NCBI GenBank assembly: GCA_964522105.1
Contig: CAZFVA010000013.1
Location: 20,974 to 84,973 of the forward strand
Length of the DNA: 64,000 bases
Direction of reading: 5' to 3'
Origin: JAGOFO01 sp964522105
GTDB taxonomy: Bacteria; Myxococcota_A; UBA9042; DTJE01
Part shown: positions 42,819-53,023 of the stretch, piece after piece
Position numbering within the stretch: position 1 is the first letter of the stretch
Layout: the number at the start of each line of letters is the position of its first letter
Translations under genes and position numbers: made by a program
Notes under the pieces: model-generated
Seen by the model: the letters and a program-made list of their open reading frames with translations, nothing else
What the model was told of the DNA's origin: nothing
Database searches by the model: none

Positions 42819-45800
42819 ATGGCGGTCAGTGTCAAAAAGATATTCAGATCACTTGGTGTGGGTCTGTACGTCTTTGTCACCAGGACAGCCATAGCTCTGG
42901 CCGTAGTTTTTACGGCCCTGTTTTTCATATTGAACTCAAGTCATTTCCCGGATCGGCTGGCCGGTCTGCTTGTCGGTGTTATCCCCGGCAGCTTTGAGTT
43001 CGGTCGCATTCAGACCAGTCCAATTCCGTGGATGATTGATGTCACAGACGTCAAAATCAAGACGCCGACAGGCAAGTCAATCATCACGGCCGGAAGTGTC
43101 AGGGTCCGCGTTGATCTGCTGCCTCTGCTGAAATTTGTAATGAATACCGGTTCCCGCGAACTGAAACTGCACGTCAATTCAGTTAAAATAAACAATTTCA
43201 AGGTGTTGTTGCAATTTGACAAGGCGAATCATCTTGAACTGGTTGACGCGTTTGCTTCGCAAATTCCAAGACCTGTGAACCCGAACCCGTTCAATTTTAT
43301 TTTGCAGGTAGACAAAGTCACGGCGTCAGACGGGCAGGCGGTCCTTGAGTTTCCTGACTGGGACCTGACCGTTAAGGGGATAGACCTGAAGGCTTCCGTG
43401 GATCTGCATACAAGGGACATCCATGTGCTGGTCAAGTCAGAATTTGTTAACTATCTGTCCGGTATCGGTCATATTCATTTTGCCCCCGGGATAGACCAGA
43501 TTCCGCGTGATATCAAGCTGCGCCAGGGTTTCATAGATGGCGCTGTGTATAACTGGGATGAAATCAGCTTTGAAAGATTCCGTTCCGGTTTTGATTTCGG
43601 GGCCCTCGATGCACAGAAGGGCTACCTTTCGTGGGTAAAAAATCTGAAATACAGCCTTTCGGCGGCGCTGCAGCTTCCCGATGGCAGTCATGTGGTGAAA
43701 ACGGCTACCGGTGACCAGGTTTCCGGTCCGATGGATATTCGCCTTAAAGGCAGCGGGGATAAGAGTAATCTTGAATTCAGCCTGGAAGTTGACTCGCCAC
43801 GGCTTCGTGCCGTCGGCCTTGAACTGGGTCATGTGACGGCCGCAGTAACCGGCGGGCGAGACCAGTCAGGTCAGTATCGTTTCGGGAACATCAGCGCCAT
43901 GTCACGATGGAATGACACGGCGATTGATCTGGTTGATGGTGTCTTCTATCCAGGGTCTGCTGCCGGTCCTGTTGGATGGAAGGCTGGTGCCGGGTTGTCA
44001 TTTACCGCCCTGGATACGGCACGCGTTCTTGAAGTGATGAAAATTAAACTGCAATCGGATGCGGTTCCGGTTCCAGGGTCGATTGGCGGGGATTTCAAAC
44101 TTACAGTCTCATCGGAAAGTCCGCCACTCCCGGGCCCTTATGTGTTGCCGCCTGAACTGAAATTTGGCCTGGCAGGTAAGGTTTCGGGCGAGCTCGAAAA
44201 AAGGGGAGTGCTGGATGCCAGAACTTTCAGTCTTGACGTGGATGCAGCCATTTCAGGCGTTGATCTGCATAAACCGCTGATTGATGTTTCTGCACTTCAC
44301 ATCGTTTCAGGTACCGACCGATTGTCCCTGGCCGGGTTGGTCGATTTTGGCCGTGACCGACTGATTGCGGAAGGAAGTCTGATCAAGTCAGTAAGTTCCC
44401 TTGTAAGGCCGTTCGGCCTGAAAATGGACGGTATTGTCAGTCTGGCCAGGATCTCTTTTGACGGCCTTCTGTCGTCACCTACAGGGGTTGCCAGCGCGAC
44501 GGTGACCGATTTTGCAGTGGACAAGTGGCAGGTCAGCACGGCAACAGCCGAAGTTGGGCTGTTGAAAGGCAACCTGATGATTTCGCAACTTAATGCGTTG
44601 TCGTCTTTTGCCAGATTGCAGGTCGAATCCGGAAAGATTCCCTTATTGGCGTCCCCGGGATCGTCGGCGCCGGATCGAATCGTCGAACTTACTGATATTT
44701 CAGTGACAAAAGTGGATCTAGCCCGCATTCCGCAACTTGTCGGGGCTGGCGTTTATGGTTCCGGTCAGGTGAGGGCCCGCAGTCTTTCCTTTGACATGAC
44801 AAAGCCGCTGAAAACTGTTTCGTCAAGGCTGGCCGCAGATCTGGACAATCTTGTGTTTGCCGGTCGCGAACTTCAGCACGTGTCCGTTCAGGCATTTCTG
44901 GATGGTGGCTTAATAAAAACGTTTACAGCGGATTCCGAGGTTAAGGGCGGAGGTTCTTTAACAGTTTCAGGGATGTTGGACTTTGCCAACGATGTTATTG
45001 ACGTGACTGGTAACGTTACTGATGTACCCCTGAAAACGTTGATGGGGGGCGGTTCGGAAAGTGACGTGTCCGGCCTTGTGTCTGCCGGTGTTGCTGTCAG
45101 TGGAAGTCTTGTGGATCCGGCTATCTCCGGGGATGCCGGTCTGCGCGATTTTGTCTGGCAGGAATATCGTGTGGCCCCTGTTACGGTCACAGGTACGCGG
45201 AAAAAGGGTGGGGATCTTTTCCTGTCGGGCGAGGAGGTTTTCCGCGGAGTCAAGTTCGGGCCACAGGCCAGGGTCATCTGGAAAAACGGGAAATTTTCGG
45301 GCCTGTACCTTGATTTTGATATTGTCGGTCTGACGCCTCAGGACGTGATTCCAGATATTTCACCAAGGAAATTTACCGGTTCGCTTACAGCCGATCTGCA
45401 TATTGAAGTTCCATTTTCCAAAGGCGGTTATCTGCGCGCTCAGCTCGATTCCGCGCCGGATGCGTTGTGGCTGGAATTTTTCAACAGACAGGTAAGGCTG
45501 GAAAACAAAGGGGCGCTTGCTGTTCGTTTTGAACCGGGGGGCCGACTGCTTGTGGCAGGTCTGCGTCTGGATGACGGGGAGTCGTCGTTGCTTGTATGCG
45601 GCGAACACAGCCCGTCAGGACTGAATGTGATGTTGCGTGGGTCGGTAGGGGCGCTGTGGTTGCGGGGATTAAAGAACGTCATTTCTTCTGCCAGGGGAAG
45701 CGTTAATCTGAGCGCCGTCAAGGGTCGTCCCGCGCCTGCGCTGCCGATTGGATGTACCGCTGCGATGCTTCAGGAAGGCGGTCCGCTTGTAGTTCGCGGA

Positions 45801-47159
45801 ACTATAAAGAACCCGTTGATCGACGGGATGGTCAGCACCGGCGATATCGATTTTGACATCAGAAAATGGAGTGATTCCATAAGGATACAGAGTGGGGGAC
45901 AGATCCTTTTTAAGACGGTCGATGAAGGCGGCAAAAAAGGTTATACCAAAATCAGCATCCCCGAGGACCACTGGATAACAGGTTCGGTCGGCGATGGTGC
46001 GTTTAACGTTTCCGGTTCGGCCGTGTTTGATAATGGTCGTTTTTCGGCGGGCGATATCAAACTGAAAGGGTCACAAATCAGATATGTTTCGGCCGGTCAG
46101 TACTACATTGTTGCCGAGCCGAGGCTTGACGTTACGTTTGATCATCTTGGAAAGCCGGTTGACGGGTCTGACGCCAATCTGATGATTGCCGGGCAGGTAA
46201 ACATCTCGGAGGGCTCGTATCACCGTAATTTCAACATTGTCCGCAAAGCCTTTTCAGGTGTCACCGGTGGCCGTGTGGCCGAGCGCAGTTCGCAGGCGTC
46301 ACTGGCCGGCATTCCGTGGCTTGCCGATGCAAAGCTGGATGTGGGAATCAGGGCGTCTGCCTTTGGAGTCAGAACCCGTCTGGTCGTAGGTCGTACCGAT
46401 CTTGATCTGGCACTGAACCTGCGTTTGCGGGGCACTCTTGGATACCCCGAGTTGTGGGACAGAGTCGAGGTCCTGCCGGGCGGAACTTTTACCTATGACG
46501 TTGTGCGGCGTGAATTTGAAATAGTCAGGGGAATCGTTGACTTTGACGGGGAAGTGCTGCAACCGATCATGGATATTCAGGCCCGAACAAGAATCGAGTA
46601 CAAGGGCGCATCGGGCAACGCCGCTTCTGCGTCAAGATTTGCCGGAGATGAAGGCCGGGATTCGTTTTATGGTGACATGATCCAGGTCAATCTTGCGGTT
46701 ACGGGCAGATATCCCGACATTGATATTCAGGTTTCATCGCCGACGAAGGGGATCAGTCAGGGTGATTTGCAGGTCCTTCTGTTGACCGGAATCGCGCCCG
46801 GCGATTCTGTGGGGGGCAGCGCCGGTTCCTTTGTAAACGTCGATTTGCTTACCGGTGGCGTCACAGATTCGCTGGTCAAAGTTCTTCTTGCGAATCTGGT
46901 TGATTCTGTAAGTTTCGGTGTGACCGCGGGCGGTAATGTGAACGTTGATGTATCTGCCCATATGGGTCGCAGAATGAAGTTCCAGACGCAGGTCATGCAG
47001 GGTTCTGGTGCCAGCCAGTACAGCGCAGGCTTCAAGTTGAGGTTGACTGAAGGTCTTTCGCTTGAAGGTCGGTTGCGCGCGGTTGAGTATTCAGTGGATC
47101 AGAGCGATGTCGGTCGAAATTACGACACAAAACTGAGGTATCGCATACCGCTTGAATAA
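42819..47159 (+). CDS. tamB: TamB-like translocation and assembly protein (DUF490)
   Basis: The product has 1,446 residues. One N-terminal membrane anchor (residues about 20-42) is followed by a very long, repetitive beta-helical region of AsmA/TamB type. The C-terminal end has the conserved DUF490 pattern: LALNLRLRGTLGYPELWDRVEVLPGGTFTY, then FEIVRGIVDFDGE and the terminal barrel-docking segment. TamB-type proteins bridge the periplasm and move phospholipids or help outer-membrane protein assembly. The start has GAGGAGATCG. Its stop overlaps the Omp85 gene start, so the two products probably form one complex, in the reverse gene order of E. coli tamA-tamB. Confidence 0.93.
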   Translation: MAVSVKKIFRSLGVGLYVFVTRTAIALAVVFTALFFILNSSHFPDRLAGLLVGVIPGSFEFGRIQTSPIPWMIDVTDVKIKTPTGKSIITAGSVRVRVDLLPLLKFVMNTGSRELKLHVNSVKINNFKVLLQFDKANHLELVDAFASQIPRPVNPNPFNFILQVDKVTASDGQAVLEFPDWDLTVKGIDLKASVDLHTRDIHVLVKSEFVNYLSGIGHIHFAPGIDQIPRDIKLRQGFIDGAVYNWDEISFERFRSGFDFGALDAQKGYLSWVKNLKYSLSAALQLPDGSHVVKTATGDQVSGPMDIRLKGSGDKSNLEFSLEVDSPRLRAVGLELGHVTAAVTGGRDQSGQYRFGNISAMSRWNDTAIDLVDGVFYPGSAAGPVGWKAGAGLSFTALDTARVLEVMKIKLQSDAVPVPGSIGGDFKLTVSSESPPLPGPYVLPPELKFGLAGKVSGELEKRGVLDARTFSLDVDAAISGVDLHKPLIDVSALHIVSGTDRLSLAGLVDFGRDRLIAEGSLIKSVSSLVRPFGLKMDGIVSLARISFDGLLSSPTGVASATVTDFAVDKWQVSTATAEVGLLKGNLMISQLNALSSFARLQVESGKIPLLASPGSSAPDRIVELTDISVTKVDLARIPQLVGAGVYGSGQVRARSLSFDMTKPLKTVSSRLAADLDNLVFAGRELQHVSVQAFLDGGLIKTFTADSEVKGGGSLTVSGMLDFANDVIDVTGNVTDVPLKTLMGGGSESDVSGLVSAGVAVSGSLVDPAISGDAGLRDFVWQEYRVAPVTVTGTRKKGGDLFLSGEEVFRGVKFGPQARVIWKNGKFSGLYLDFDIVGLTPQDVIPDISPRKFTGSLTADLHIEVPFSKGGYLRAQLDSAPDALWLEFFNRQVRLENKGALAVRFEPGGRLLVAGLRLDDGESSLLVCGEHSPSGLNVMLRGSVGALWLRGLKNVISSARGSVNLSAVKGRPAPALPIGCTAAMLQEGGPLVVRGTIKNPLIDGMVSTGDIDFDIRKWSDSIRIQSGGQILFKTVDEGGKKGYTKISIPEDHWITGSVGDGAFNVSGSAVFDNGRFSAGDIKLKGSQIRYVSAGQYYIVAEPRLDVTFDHLGKPVDGSDANLMIAGQVNISEGSYHRNFNIVRKAFSGVTGGRVAERSSQASLAGIPWLADAKLDVGIRASAFGVRTRLVVGRTDLDLALNLRLRGTLGYPELWDRVEVLPGGTFTYDVVRREFEIVRGIVDFDGEVLQPIMDIQARTRIEYKGASGNAASASRFAGDEGRDSFYGDMIQVNLAVTGRYPDIDIQVSSPTKGISQGDLQVLLLTGIAPGDSVGGSAGSFVNVDLLTGGVTDSLVKVLLANLVDSVSFGVTAGGNVNVDVSAHMGRRMKFQTQVMQGSGASQYSAGFKLRLTEGLSLEGRLRAVEYSVDQSDVGRNYDTKLRYRIPLE

Positions 47160-50100
47160 ACTGGTTCACATAAGCCACCTGTCGGCCGTTCTGGCAGTGA
47201 TGATTCTGTCAGGGGCCACTCTGTCTTTTTCGTCCCGGTCCGCAGCATCCGAACAGCGTGGCGCGGCCGTGGATTATAGTCTGTGTGCCGCAGGTCCCGT
47301 GCTGTCAGCCAGGCTTGAAGGCTGTGATCAGGATGAGTGCCGTGAACCGAATTTTGTCGCCCAGGTTATCAGCCTTGGTGATTTTCAGGTCGGTGGTTAT
47401 CTGAACTCTGAATCGATCCCTGTTTCGCTTGATCGAATCAGACGGCTCGGATTCTTTGCGCAGGTTCAAATTGAATGTATTCCTGACGGCGCGGGGGTCG
47501 AGCTTGTAGTCAAGGTTAAGCCTACAACAAGGGTCGAGAAAGTTAAGTTCAAAGGAAACAAGCACTTCTGGGATTCGGATCTTGCGGAAAAGTTATCTAT
47601 ACGGCCTGGTGATCCGTTTGATTTGCAGGATCGATTCGCGTGGGATCAGCTTGAAAGTACGGCAGGTACGATTCGACGTGAATATCAAAAAGAAGGCTTT
47701 GTCGGGACCGAGGTAAATGCCGACGTTATTCGCTCCGGTCCGTATAAGACAGTTATTGAAGTTCAGGTCACCGAGGGTAAGCGCATCAGGCTGAAAGGGG
47801 TAAAGATTGATATGCATCCGGCAGTTGCAGTGCCGGGGCATGNNNNNNNNNNNNNNNNNNNNNNNNNNNNNNNNNNNNNNNNNNNNNNNNNNNNNNNNNN
47901 NNNNNNNNNNNNNNNNNNNNNNNNNNNNNNNNNNNNNNNNNNAGGCTGAAAGGGGTAAAGATTGATATGCATCCGGCAGTTGCAGTGCCGGGGCATGCCC
48001 GTAAGTCGGCCGCAGGTCCGGAAAGTTGTCCTGTAATCAGGCAGGCGGACCTGGTGTCATGGTCAGGTGTCAAGCGTGGAACTCCTTTGACCGAAAAGAC
48101 TATTTCAGAGCTCGCTCGTTCCCTGACTGCCAGGCTTCGCCAGATCGGCTTTGCCGGTGTTAAGGTAACACCTGAATTTAATTATAAAAATAACATCATG
48201 AACGTTGATGTTACGTGGGATTCCTGCTGGCTGCTTCGTTTTTATACACGCGACGAGGCTGCGGTGGCCAGAACCGGGTTTAATCCTGTGCAGGACCAGT
48301 CGCTGCTTGAAAGTTTGACGTTCAAGGAGTCCGGCATTTTTGACATTTCCGAGGCTTCCCTGGGTCGCGAGGAGATTCACACGTGGTATGAAAACCGTGG
48401 ATATCTGATGGCTGATGTTGTGCTTGATTACCGTTCAAAATCCTCTCCGCCTTCAACGTCAAAGGCATGTCAGCGTACTGCAGCGGTTGATGATGCTGAA
48501 TTCGGAACCGGCGTGGCCGGGACCATCTCTTATTTCATAACTACCGGTAAGAAGGCCGAAATTCGTGGCATCAGGATTTCCGGGAACAGGTCAATAAAGG
48601 ACTCTGAAATTATTGGTGTAATGGATACCAAACCTTATGACTTCTTTGGATCAACCGGTGCCGTTCTGCCGGACCAGGTGCTGGTGGACCTTGAAAAAGT
48701 CAGGGTGCGTTATCGGGAGCGCGGGTTCCCGGATATGCGCATTCTGGGGACCGTCGAAGGGGATGTGAGGGTTCGATCAAGGCGTGTTGACGGGGACCGG
48801 CAGGTGCTTACTTATGCCGACAATACCAGGGCGTTTGATGTAGTAATTCAAGATGATACAGAAGGCGTCTATCTGGACATAAAGATTGATGAAGGGCAGC
48901 AGACCAAGATTGGTACTGTCACTGCCGAGGGAAGTTCATTCCTTCGGACACAAACAGTTAAAAGGATATTGGGTTTGTCGGAAGGTGGCGATTTTTCACC
49001 TGAAATATTGAACAAGGCGCTTCGGAAACTTGGCCGTAGATATGCCAGGGAAGGTTTTTTGAAGTCGTCCGTGACCGTCTCGTGCGTCGGGCGCAACCCG
49101 GATCTGCGTAAAAGCCAGTGCAACCCGGCCGATGTGCGTTCAGGCATTGTTGACCTGTTTCTGGAAGTCGAAGAAGGCCCCAGAATGATGGTCAAGGAAT
49201 TGTTTATTGAGGGTGCCGTAAAGACGAAAAAATCTGTCATTTTGAAGAATTTTCCGAAGCCCGGTGACCCGTACGACGTGGAAAAAGTTAGCGATGCTAC
49301 AAGATATCTTAACGATCTCGGTATATTTGAGTCTGTCAGGGTTGATGCCCTTGGTGTGGCCGAAAAGCCGCCGCGCGACAGCGTTGGTATCGTGATAAGA
49401 GTTCGTGAAGCCAAATCAAAGTTCCTGGATTTTGCGCTGGGGATTGAAAAGCTGGATTCGGCCAGATCTGCCGACATGCCGGCAGCGGTTTCTTCTGTTC
49501 TGACCAATTCGCTGTCCATAAATGATATTTCAAATACAGGGTTCGGGCGGGCGCTCGGGCTTGATCTTCCTGACATATTGATGACCTTCGAGGCGCGTTA
49601 TTCTGATATGAACTTCCTGGGACGTGCCAAAAGGCTGTATCTGCCTGTTAAGTATGGTCTTTCTTTCACTGCCTGGGATCGTTACGCGTCATTCACCCCG
49701 ACATATCTGGACCCTAATTTCTTCGTCCGCGGCCTTTCATTCAGGGTGACCCCGTACGCTGAATATGATCGCGCGACCAAGGCTCTTGACCGTATTCAGT
49801 TCGGGACAGAGATTGCGTTTTCAAAGGAACTGGTGCGCCACCTGTTCGGGTCATTGTCCTTTGATACCGGGGTGGTAAGAACGCGCGATCCGGCTCAGAC
49901 GACCGCATACGGCGCCTGGCGGTATGAAAACAAGTTGATCCCGTCCATCACTTATGACGGGTTGGACCATCCGATCAATCCGACGAAAGGATTCTTTGCG
50001 CAGGCCAGTTTTGCTTACATCAATGATGTTTCTGAAGGTAACTATCTTAAATATGAGTTTTCAGGGAAGGCGTTTTTCAGCGTTAAAAAGCTTGTAACAT

Positions 50101-50660
50101 TCGGTTTTTCAGCAAGAGTCGGTGGTTCGCAATCGTTCAGTGCGTCGGGCGATTTGCCACAGGAAGAGCGCTATACCCTGGGCGGTAACCGCGGCATGAG
50201 AGGCTTTTCAACCGATGGAGTGGCGCAGTACAACCCGGACAAGACGCTGAAGGTGCTTAAAACCGAGGCACCCATGCTGGATGAGGCTGGCCAGCCTGTA
50301 CTTGATGACAGCGGTCAACCTGCCGTGAAGATAAGCTACTTCAAGCCGTATGGCGGGGATGTGTTGATAGCCGGGTCGTTTGAAATGAGATTTCCCATCA
50401 TCAGGAAGTTAGAGCTGTTCGGGGCCGTTTTTTATGACTTTGGAGCGCTGGCCGAGACATTTACAGATTTTTCAGGGGGCAGTTTCAGGCATTCGGTTGG
50501 CGTCGGGATTCGCTACATGCTTGCCGGTACCGTGCCGTTGCGGCTTGATTACGGCGTTATCCTGGACAGACGATGCAAGTTCGTCGACGAGGCGACAGGG
50601 CAGTGCTCGAAGCGCGAAGAAGTCGGCAATATCCACTTCGGAATTCTATATACATTCTAA
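47152..50660 (+). CDS. Omp85-family outer-membrane protein (BamA/TamA type), split by an artefact gap
   Basis: The gene reads through if the N block (47843-47942) and one copy of the duplicated 55 bp are removed: 3,354 nt, 1,117 residues, in frame. The TTG start overlaps the tamB stop. A signal peptide leads to about six POTRA-like modules, for example VEKVKFKGNKHFWDSDL, IRGIRISGNRSIKDSEI and VKELFIEGAVKTKKSVI, the last before the barrel with LNDLGIFESVRV. The barrel has GLDHPINPTKGFF, GGNRGMRGF (the VRGF-loop motif) and a C-terminal strand ending in LYTF. Six POTRA modules exceed the three of TamA and five of BamA. It inserts or transports envelope material together with TamB. Confidence 0.9.
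47788..47997. repeat. 55-bp duplicated contig ends around a 100-N gap
   Basis: The same 55 bases occur at 47788-47842 and 47943-47997, exactly flanking the N block. This is the mark of two contigs whose ends overlap by one k-mer but were scaffolded with a standard gap. It is an assembly artefact, not biology. Confidence 0.95.
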
Positions 50661-50676
50661 TGGGTTAAGCTGTAGA

Positions 50677-51714
50677 TTAACGCGTCGGTTTGCGGGCCGG
50701 GGTTGCCGGACGCAGGTTCGACGTTTCCCGGGAGCGGCCGGTCAGTTTCGACGTCTTCGGCGTCTTTGTGTAAGTTCTTGGCGTGCTTTCTGAATATTCC
50801 GGTGTGCACGTGTCAGTCTTTTTGTTGACTGCACAACTGCAGTTCGCCTTTCTGCTTACAACCGAGCGACCGGCTGTCGCCCTGGCCAGCTTTCCATGTT
50901 TCTTTTCGCGGGGCGGCTTTTTCGATACAGCCCACCCGGCTTCCTTTTTCTGCTCGTCAGTCGAAAGTCGTCTTTTCTTTTCTTTCGGGTTCCTGAGCGG
51001 CGTCGTCCGACCGGTCTGAAGCGCCAGAATCTCTTCGGTCGTAAGTGTCCGCACCGCACCGATATTCAGGTCATCAAGCTGGATCGGTCCGAATTTGACG
51101 CGTTTTAACTTAAGGACATTAAAGCCCAGCGTGTCGAACATGCGTCGAACTTCGCGGTATCGGCCTTCTGCCAGCGTGACTGAAAGCCACTCGTTTGTTC
51201 TTGCAAGTCTAAGTCTGGAAACGCGCAGCGCCCTGGCCGAACCGTCTTCAAGCTGGACACCGCTGACAAGCTTTCCCAGAACCCAGTCTTTAACTTCGCC
51301 CTGAATTTTTACTTCATAGACGCGTTCAAGCCCGTTTGACGGGTGGGTCAACTGCCGGGTCAGATCCCCGTCGTTTGTGAACAGCAGCAGCCCTTCGCTG
51401 TTGAAGTCCAGACGTCCGACAGAATGTACCCGCGATGGAAGCTCGGGAAGCAGGTCGTAAACTGTTCTGCGGCCTTTGGCGTCGGCGGCGGTGCACAGGA
51501 CTTCTTTCGGTTTATTCATGGCCAGATAGAGCTTCGGCGGCATCTTGCGGACACCGGTCTCGTCAACCATGACGCGGTCGACTTCCGGGTCAATCGACTG
51601 ACCAAGGACGGCGTCGTTGCCGTTGACTGTGACGCGGCCCTGAAGAATAAGTTCTTCTGCCTGTCTTCTGGAAGCAATGCCTGCATCGGCAATAAATTTT
51701 TGTAACCTGATCAT
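50677..51714 (-). CDS. RluB/RsuA-family pseudouridine synthase with basic tail
   Basis: The product has 345 residues from the ATG at 51714; the 17-residue extension is unlikely. An S4 RNA-binding domain (RLQKFIADAGIASRRQAEELI, residues 2-22) precedes the catalytic domain with the active Asp in VGRLDFNSEGLLLFTNDG. RYREVRRMFDTLG is the family C-motif. The enzyme converts a uridine in rRNA to pseudouridine; 23S U2605 is the RluB target in E. coli. The last 100 residues are a Lys/Thr/Ser-rich disordered tail, which other RluB proteins also have. It converges with the Omp85 gene. Confidence 0.92.
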   Translation of the reverse strand: MIRLQKFIADAGIASRRQAEELILQGRVTVNGNDAVLGQSIDPEVDRVMVDETGVRKMPPKLYLAMNKPKEVLCTAADAKGRRTVYDLLPELPSRVHSVGRLDFNSEGLLLFTNDGDLTRQLTHPSNGLERVYEVKIQGEVKDWVLGKLVSGVQLEDGSARALRVSRLRLARTNEWLSVTLAEGRYREVRRMFDTLGFNVLKLKRVKFGPIQLDDLNIGAVRTLTTEEILALQTGRTTPLRNPKEKKRRLSTDEQKKEAGWAVSKKPPREKKHGKLARATAGRSVVSRKANCSCAVNKKTDTCTPEYSESTPRTYTKTPKTSKLTGRSRETSNLRPATPARKPTR

Positions 51715-51735
51715 ATAGGGGACCTTGCGGGGGGA

Positions 51736-51765
51736 TTGCCATAGTACCAGCACGGAAGGTATCAT
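51736..51765 (+). promoter_or_regulatory. Sigma-70-like promoter of the EutN operon
   Basis: TTGCCA (51736-51741) is separated by 18 nt from TATCAT (51760-51765). It lies between the divergent pseudouridine synthase and SRPBCC-like genes. Confidence 0.45.
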
Positions 51766-51839
51766 GCTGGCTGTTATTATTCAAGGACCTCGCTCTGGCG
51801 GGGTCCGGCTTGCAAGGCTTTCCATTGAAAGGTGCCGGT

Positions 51840-52352
51840 TTGAAATTCAAATACGAACATGATTTTCCGTGTGACAAAAAAGCTCTTCTTGAAGTCGTTT
51901 TTGAAAACAAAATTACTGAAAGATTGAAGCCGGACATGAAGACGATCGTGGACGCCGAAACGCTCGACTGGCAGCGTAATGGCGACATAATCACGCGCCG
52001 TGTCCGTTATCTTCCTGTCCCGATGATAGACAGTGTTGGTTCAAAGAAGGTTGAGCCGCGCTGGATGGAATGGATCGAGGAATCACAGGCCGACCTGCTT
52101 TCCGGGCGCGTGACTTTCAAGAACGTGCCGACAACACATGGCGTGGCTGAATTGCTGGAAAATTCAGGCGTTATGGAGTTTGTTTCCCTGGGATCCGGCA
52201 AGTCGCGGCGGGTGCTGACCGGTGAATTGAAGGTTAAGGTCTTTCTTCTGGGGAAGATTGCCGAGATTATAATTGCTGACAAGGCCAGACTGATTCTTGA
52301 TGATGAGGCTGCGGCGTTGAAGCGGTATCTTGAGTCGGGCAGGCAAAGCTGA
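51840..52352 (+). CDS. SRPBCC/DUF2505-like protein upstream of the EutN genes
   Basis: The product has 170 residues from the TTG at 51840; an earlier TTG at 51810 is also open. The start KFKYEHDFPCDKKALLEVVF and the following long strand pairs (ITRRVRYLPVPMID, MEWIEESQADL, GVMEFVSLGSGKSRRVLTGELKVKV) look like a START/SRPBCC beta-helix grip, similar to DUF2505 proteins. Ligand and function are unknown. Its stop overlaps the first EutN gene (TGATG), so the four genes are a translationally coupled unit. It might be a cargo or regulator of a microcompartment, but the sequence does not show this. Confidence 0.7.
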   Translation: MKFKYEHDFPCDKKALLEVVFENKITERLKPDMKTIVDAETLDWQRNGDIITRRVRYLPVPMIDSVGSKKVEPRWMEWIEESQADLLSGRVTFKNVPTTHGVAELLENSGVMEFVSLGSGKSRRVLTGELKVKVFLLGKIAEIIIADKARLILDDEAAALKRYLESGRQS

Positions 52353-52663
52353 TGATACTCGGGAAGGTAATCGGGACGGTGTGGGGCGCGAAGCAGTCTG
52401 ACGGGCTGGTGTCCAGAAAGATTGTGGAGGTGCGTCGCGTCAGCCTGAAAGGGATGCACCCGGGTGATTGCATCACAGATGATGTTGAAGGTCAGATGTT
52501 GTCTGCGTCGACGCTGCTGGCCGTTGATCCTCTTGGTGCCGACGTCGGACAGCTTGTGGTTGTCGCGATTGGCAGCAGGGTACGTGACCTGGCCGTCGGG
52601 CCTGCCGTTACGACAAAAAATGCGGTGATTGCGATCGTTGACCAGGCCGCCATTGAAAGTTAA
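52352..52663 (+). CDS. EutN/CcmL-family microcompartment vertex protein (BMC-P), copy 1
   Basis: The product has 103 residues, a typical length. GKVIGTVWGAKQSDGL at the start and LLAVDPLGADVGQLVVVAIGS, then AVIAIVD at the end, are the signature of the pentameric EutN/CcmL/PduN family that closes the corners of bacterial microcompartments. The stretch between residues 26 and 52 is longer than in the next copies. It is the first of three tandem copies. No hexameric (BMC-H) or trimeric (BMC-T) shell gene lies in this window. Confidence 0.85.
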   Translation: MILGKVIGTVWGAKQSDGLVSRKIVEVRRVSLKGMHPGDCITDDVEGQMLSASTLLAVDPLGADVGQLVVVAIGSRVRDLAVGPAVTTKNAVIAIVDQAAIES

Positions 52664-52675
52664 CAGGACACGTAA

Positions 52676-53023
52676 ATGATTCTGGGCCGTGTAGTTGGTC
52701 AGTTGTGGGCCACAAAAAAAAGCACAAGGCTGGAAGGCTGCAAGTTGCTGATAGTTCAGCCGCTTGCGTGGCACCTGCCTGATCATGACAGTGACCACAT
52801 TGTTGCTGTGGATCCTGTCGGTGCCGAGATCGGTCAGGACGTTATTGTGTGCATGGGGCTGCCGGCGCGATGGGCGATGGGCGACACAAGGTACCCGGTT
52901 GAAGCATCGATAGCCGCCATTGTTGACGGCGTCGAGCTTTTTGGTGATTTGGCGCCTGCCCCCGCTTTCCAGTTCGCCAGCGGGCGGGAACCCCTGAATC
53001 TGCAGAAGAGGCCATCTAAATGA
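52676..53023 (+). CDS. EutN/CcmL-family microcompartment vertex protein, copy 2
   Basis: The product has 115 residues. ILGRVVGQLWATKKSTRLEGCKLLIVQP, then IVAVDPVGAEIGQDVIVCMG and ASIAAIVDGVELF, follow the family pattern closely. The C-terminal extension of about 25 residues (AFQFASGREPLNLQKRPSK) goes beyond the usual fold and could act as a docking tail. The start codon is 12 nt after the previous stop with AGGACA upstream, and its stop overlaps copy 3 (ATGA). Confidence 0.87.
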   Translation: MILGRVVGQLWATKKSTRLEGCKLLIVQPLAWHLPDHDSDHIVAVDPVGAEIGQDVIVCMGLPARWAMGDTRYPVEASIAAIVDGVELFGDLAPAPAFQFASGREPLNLQKRPSK

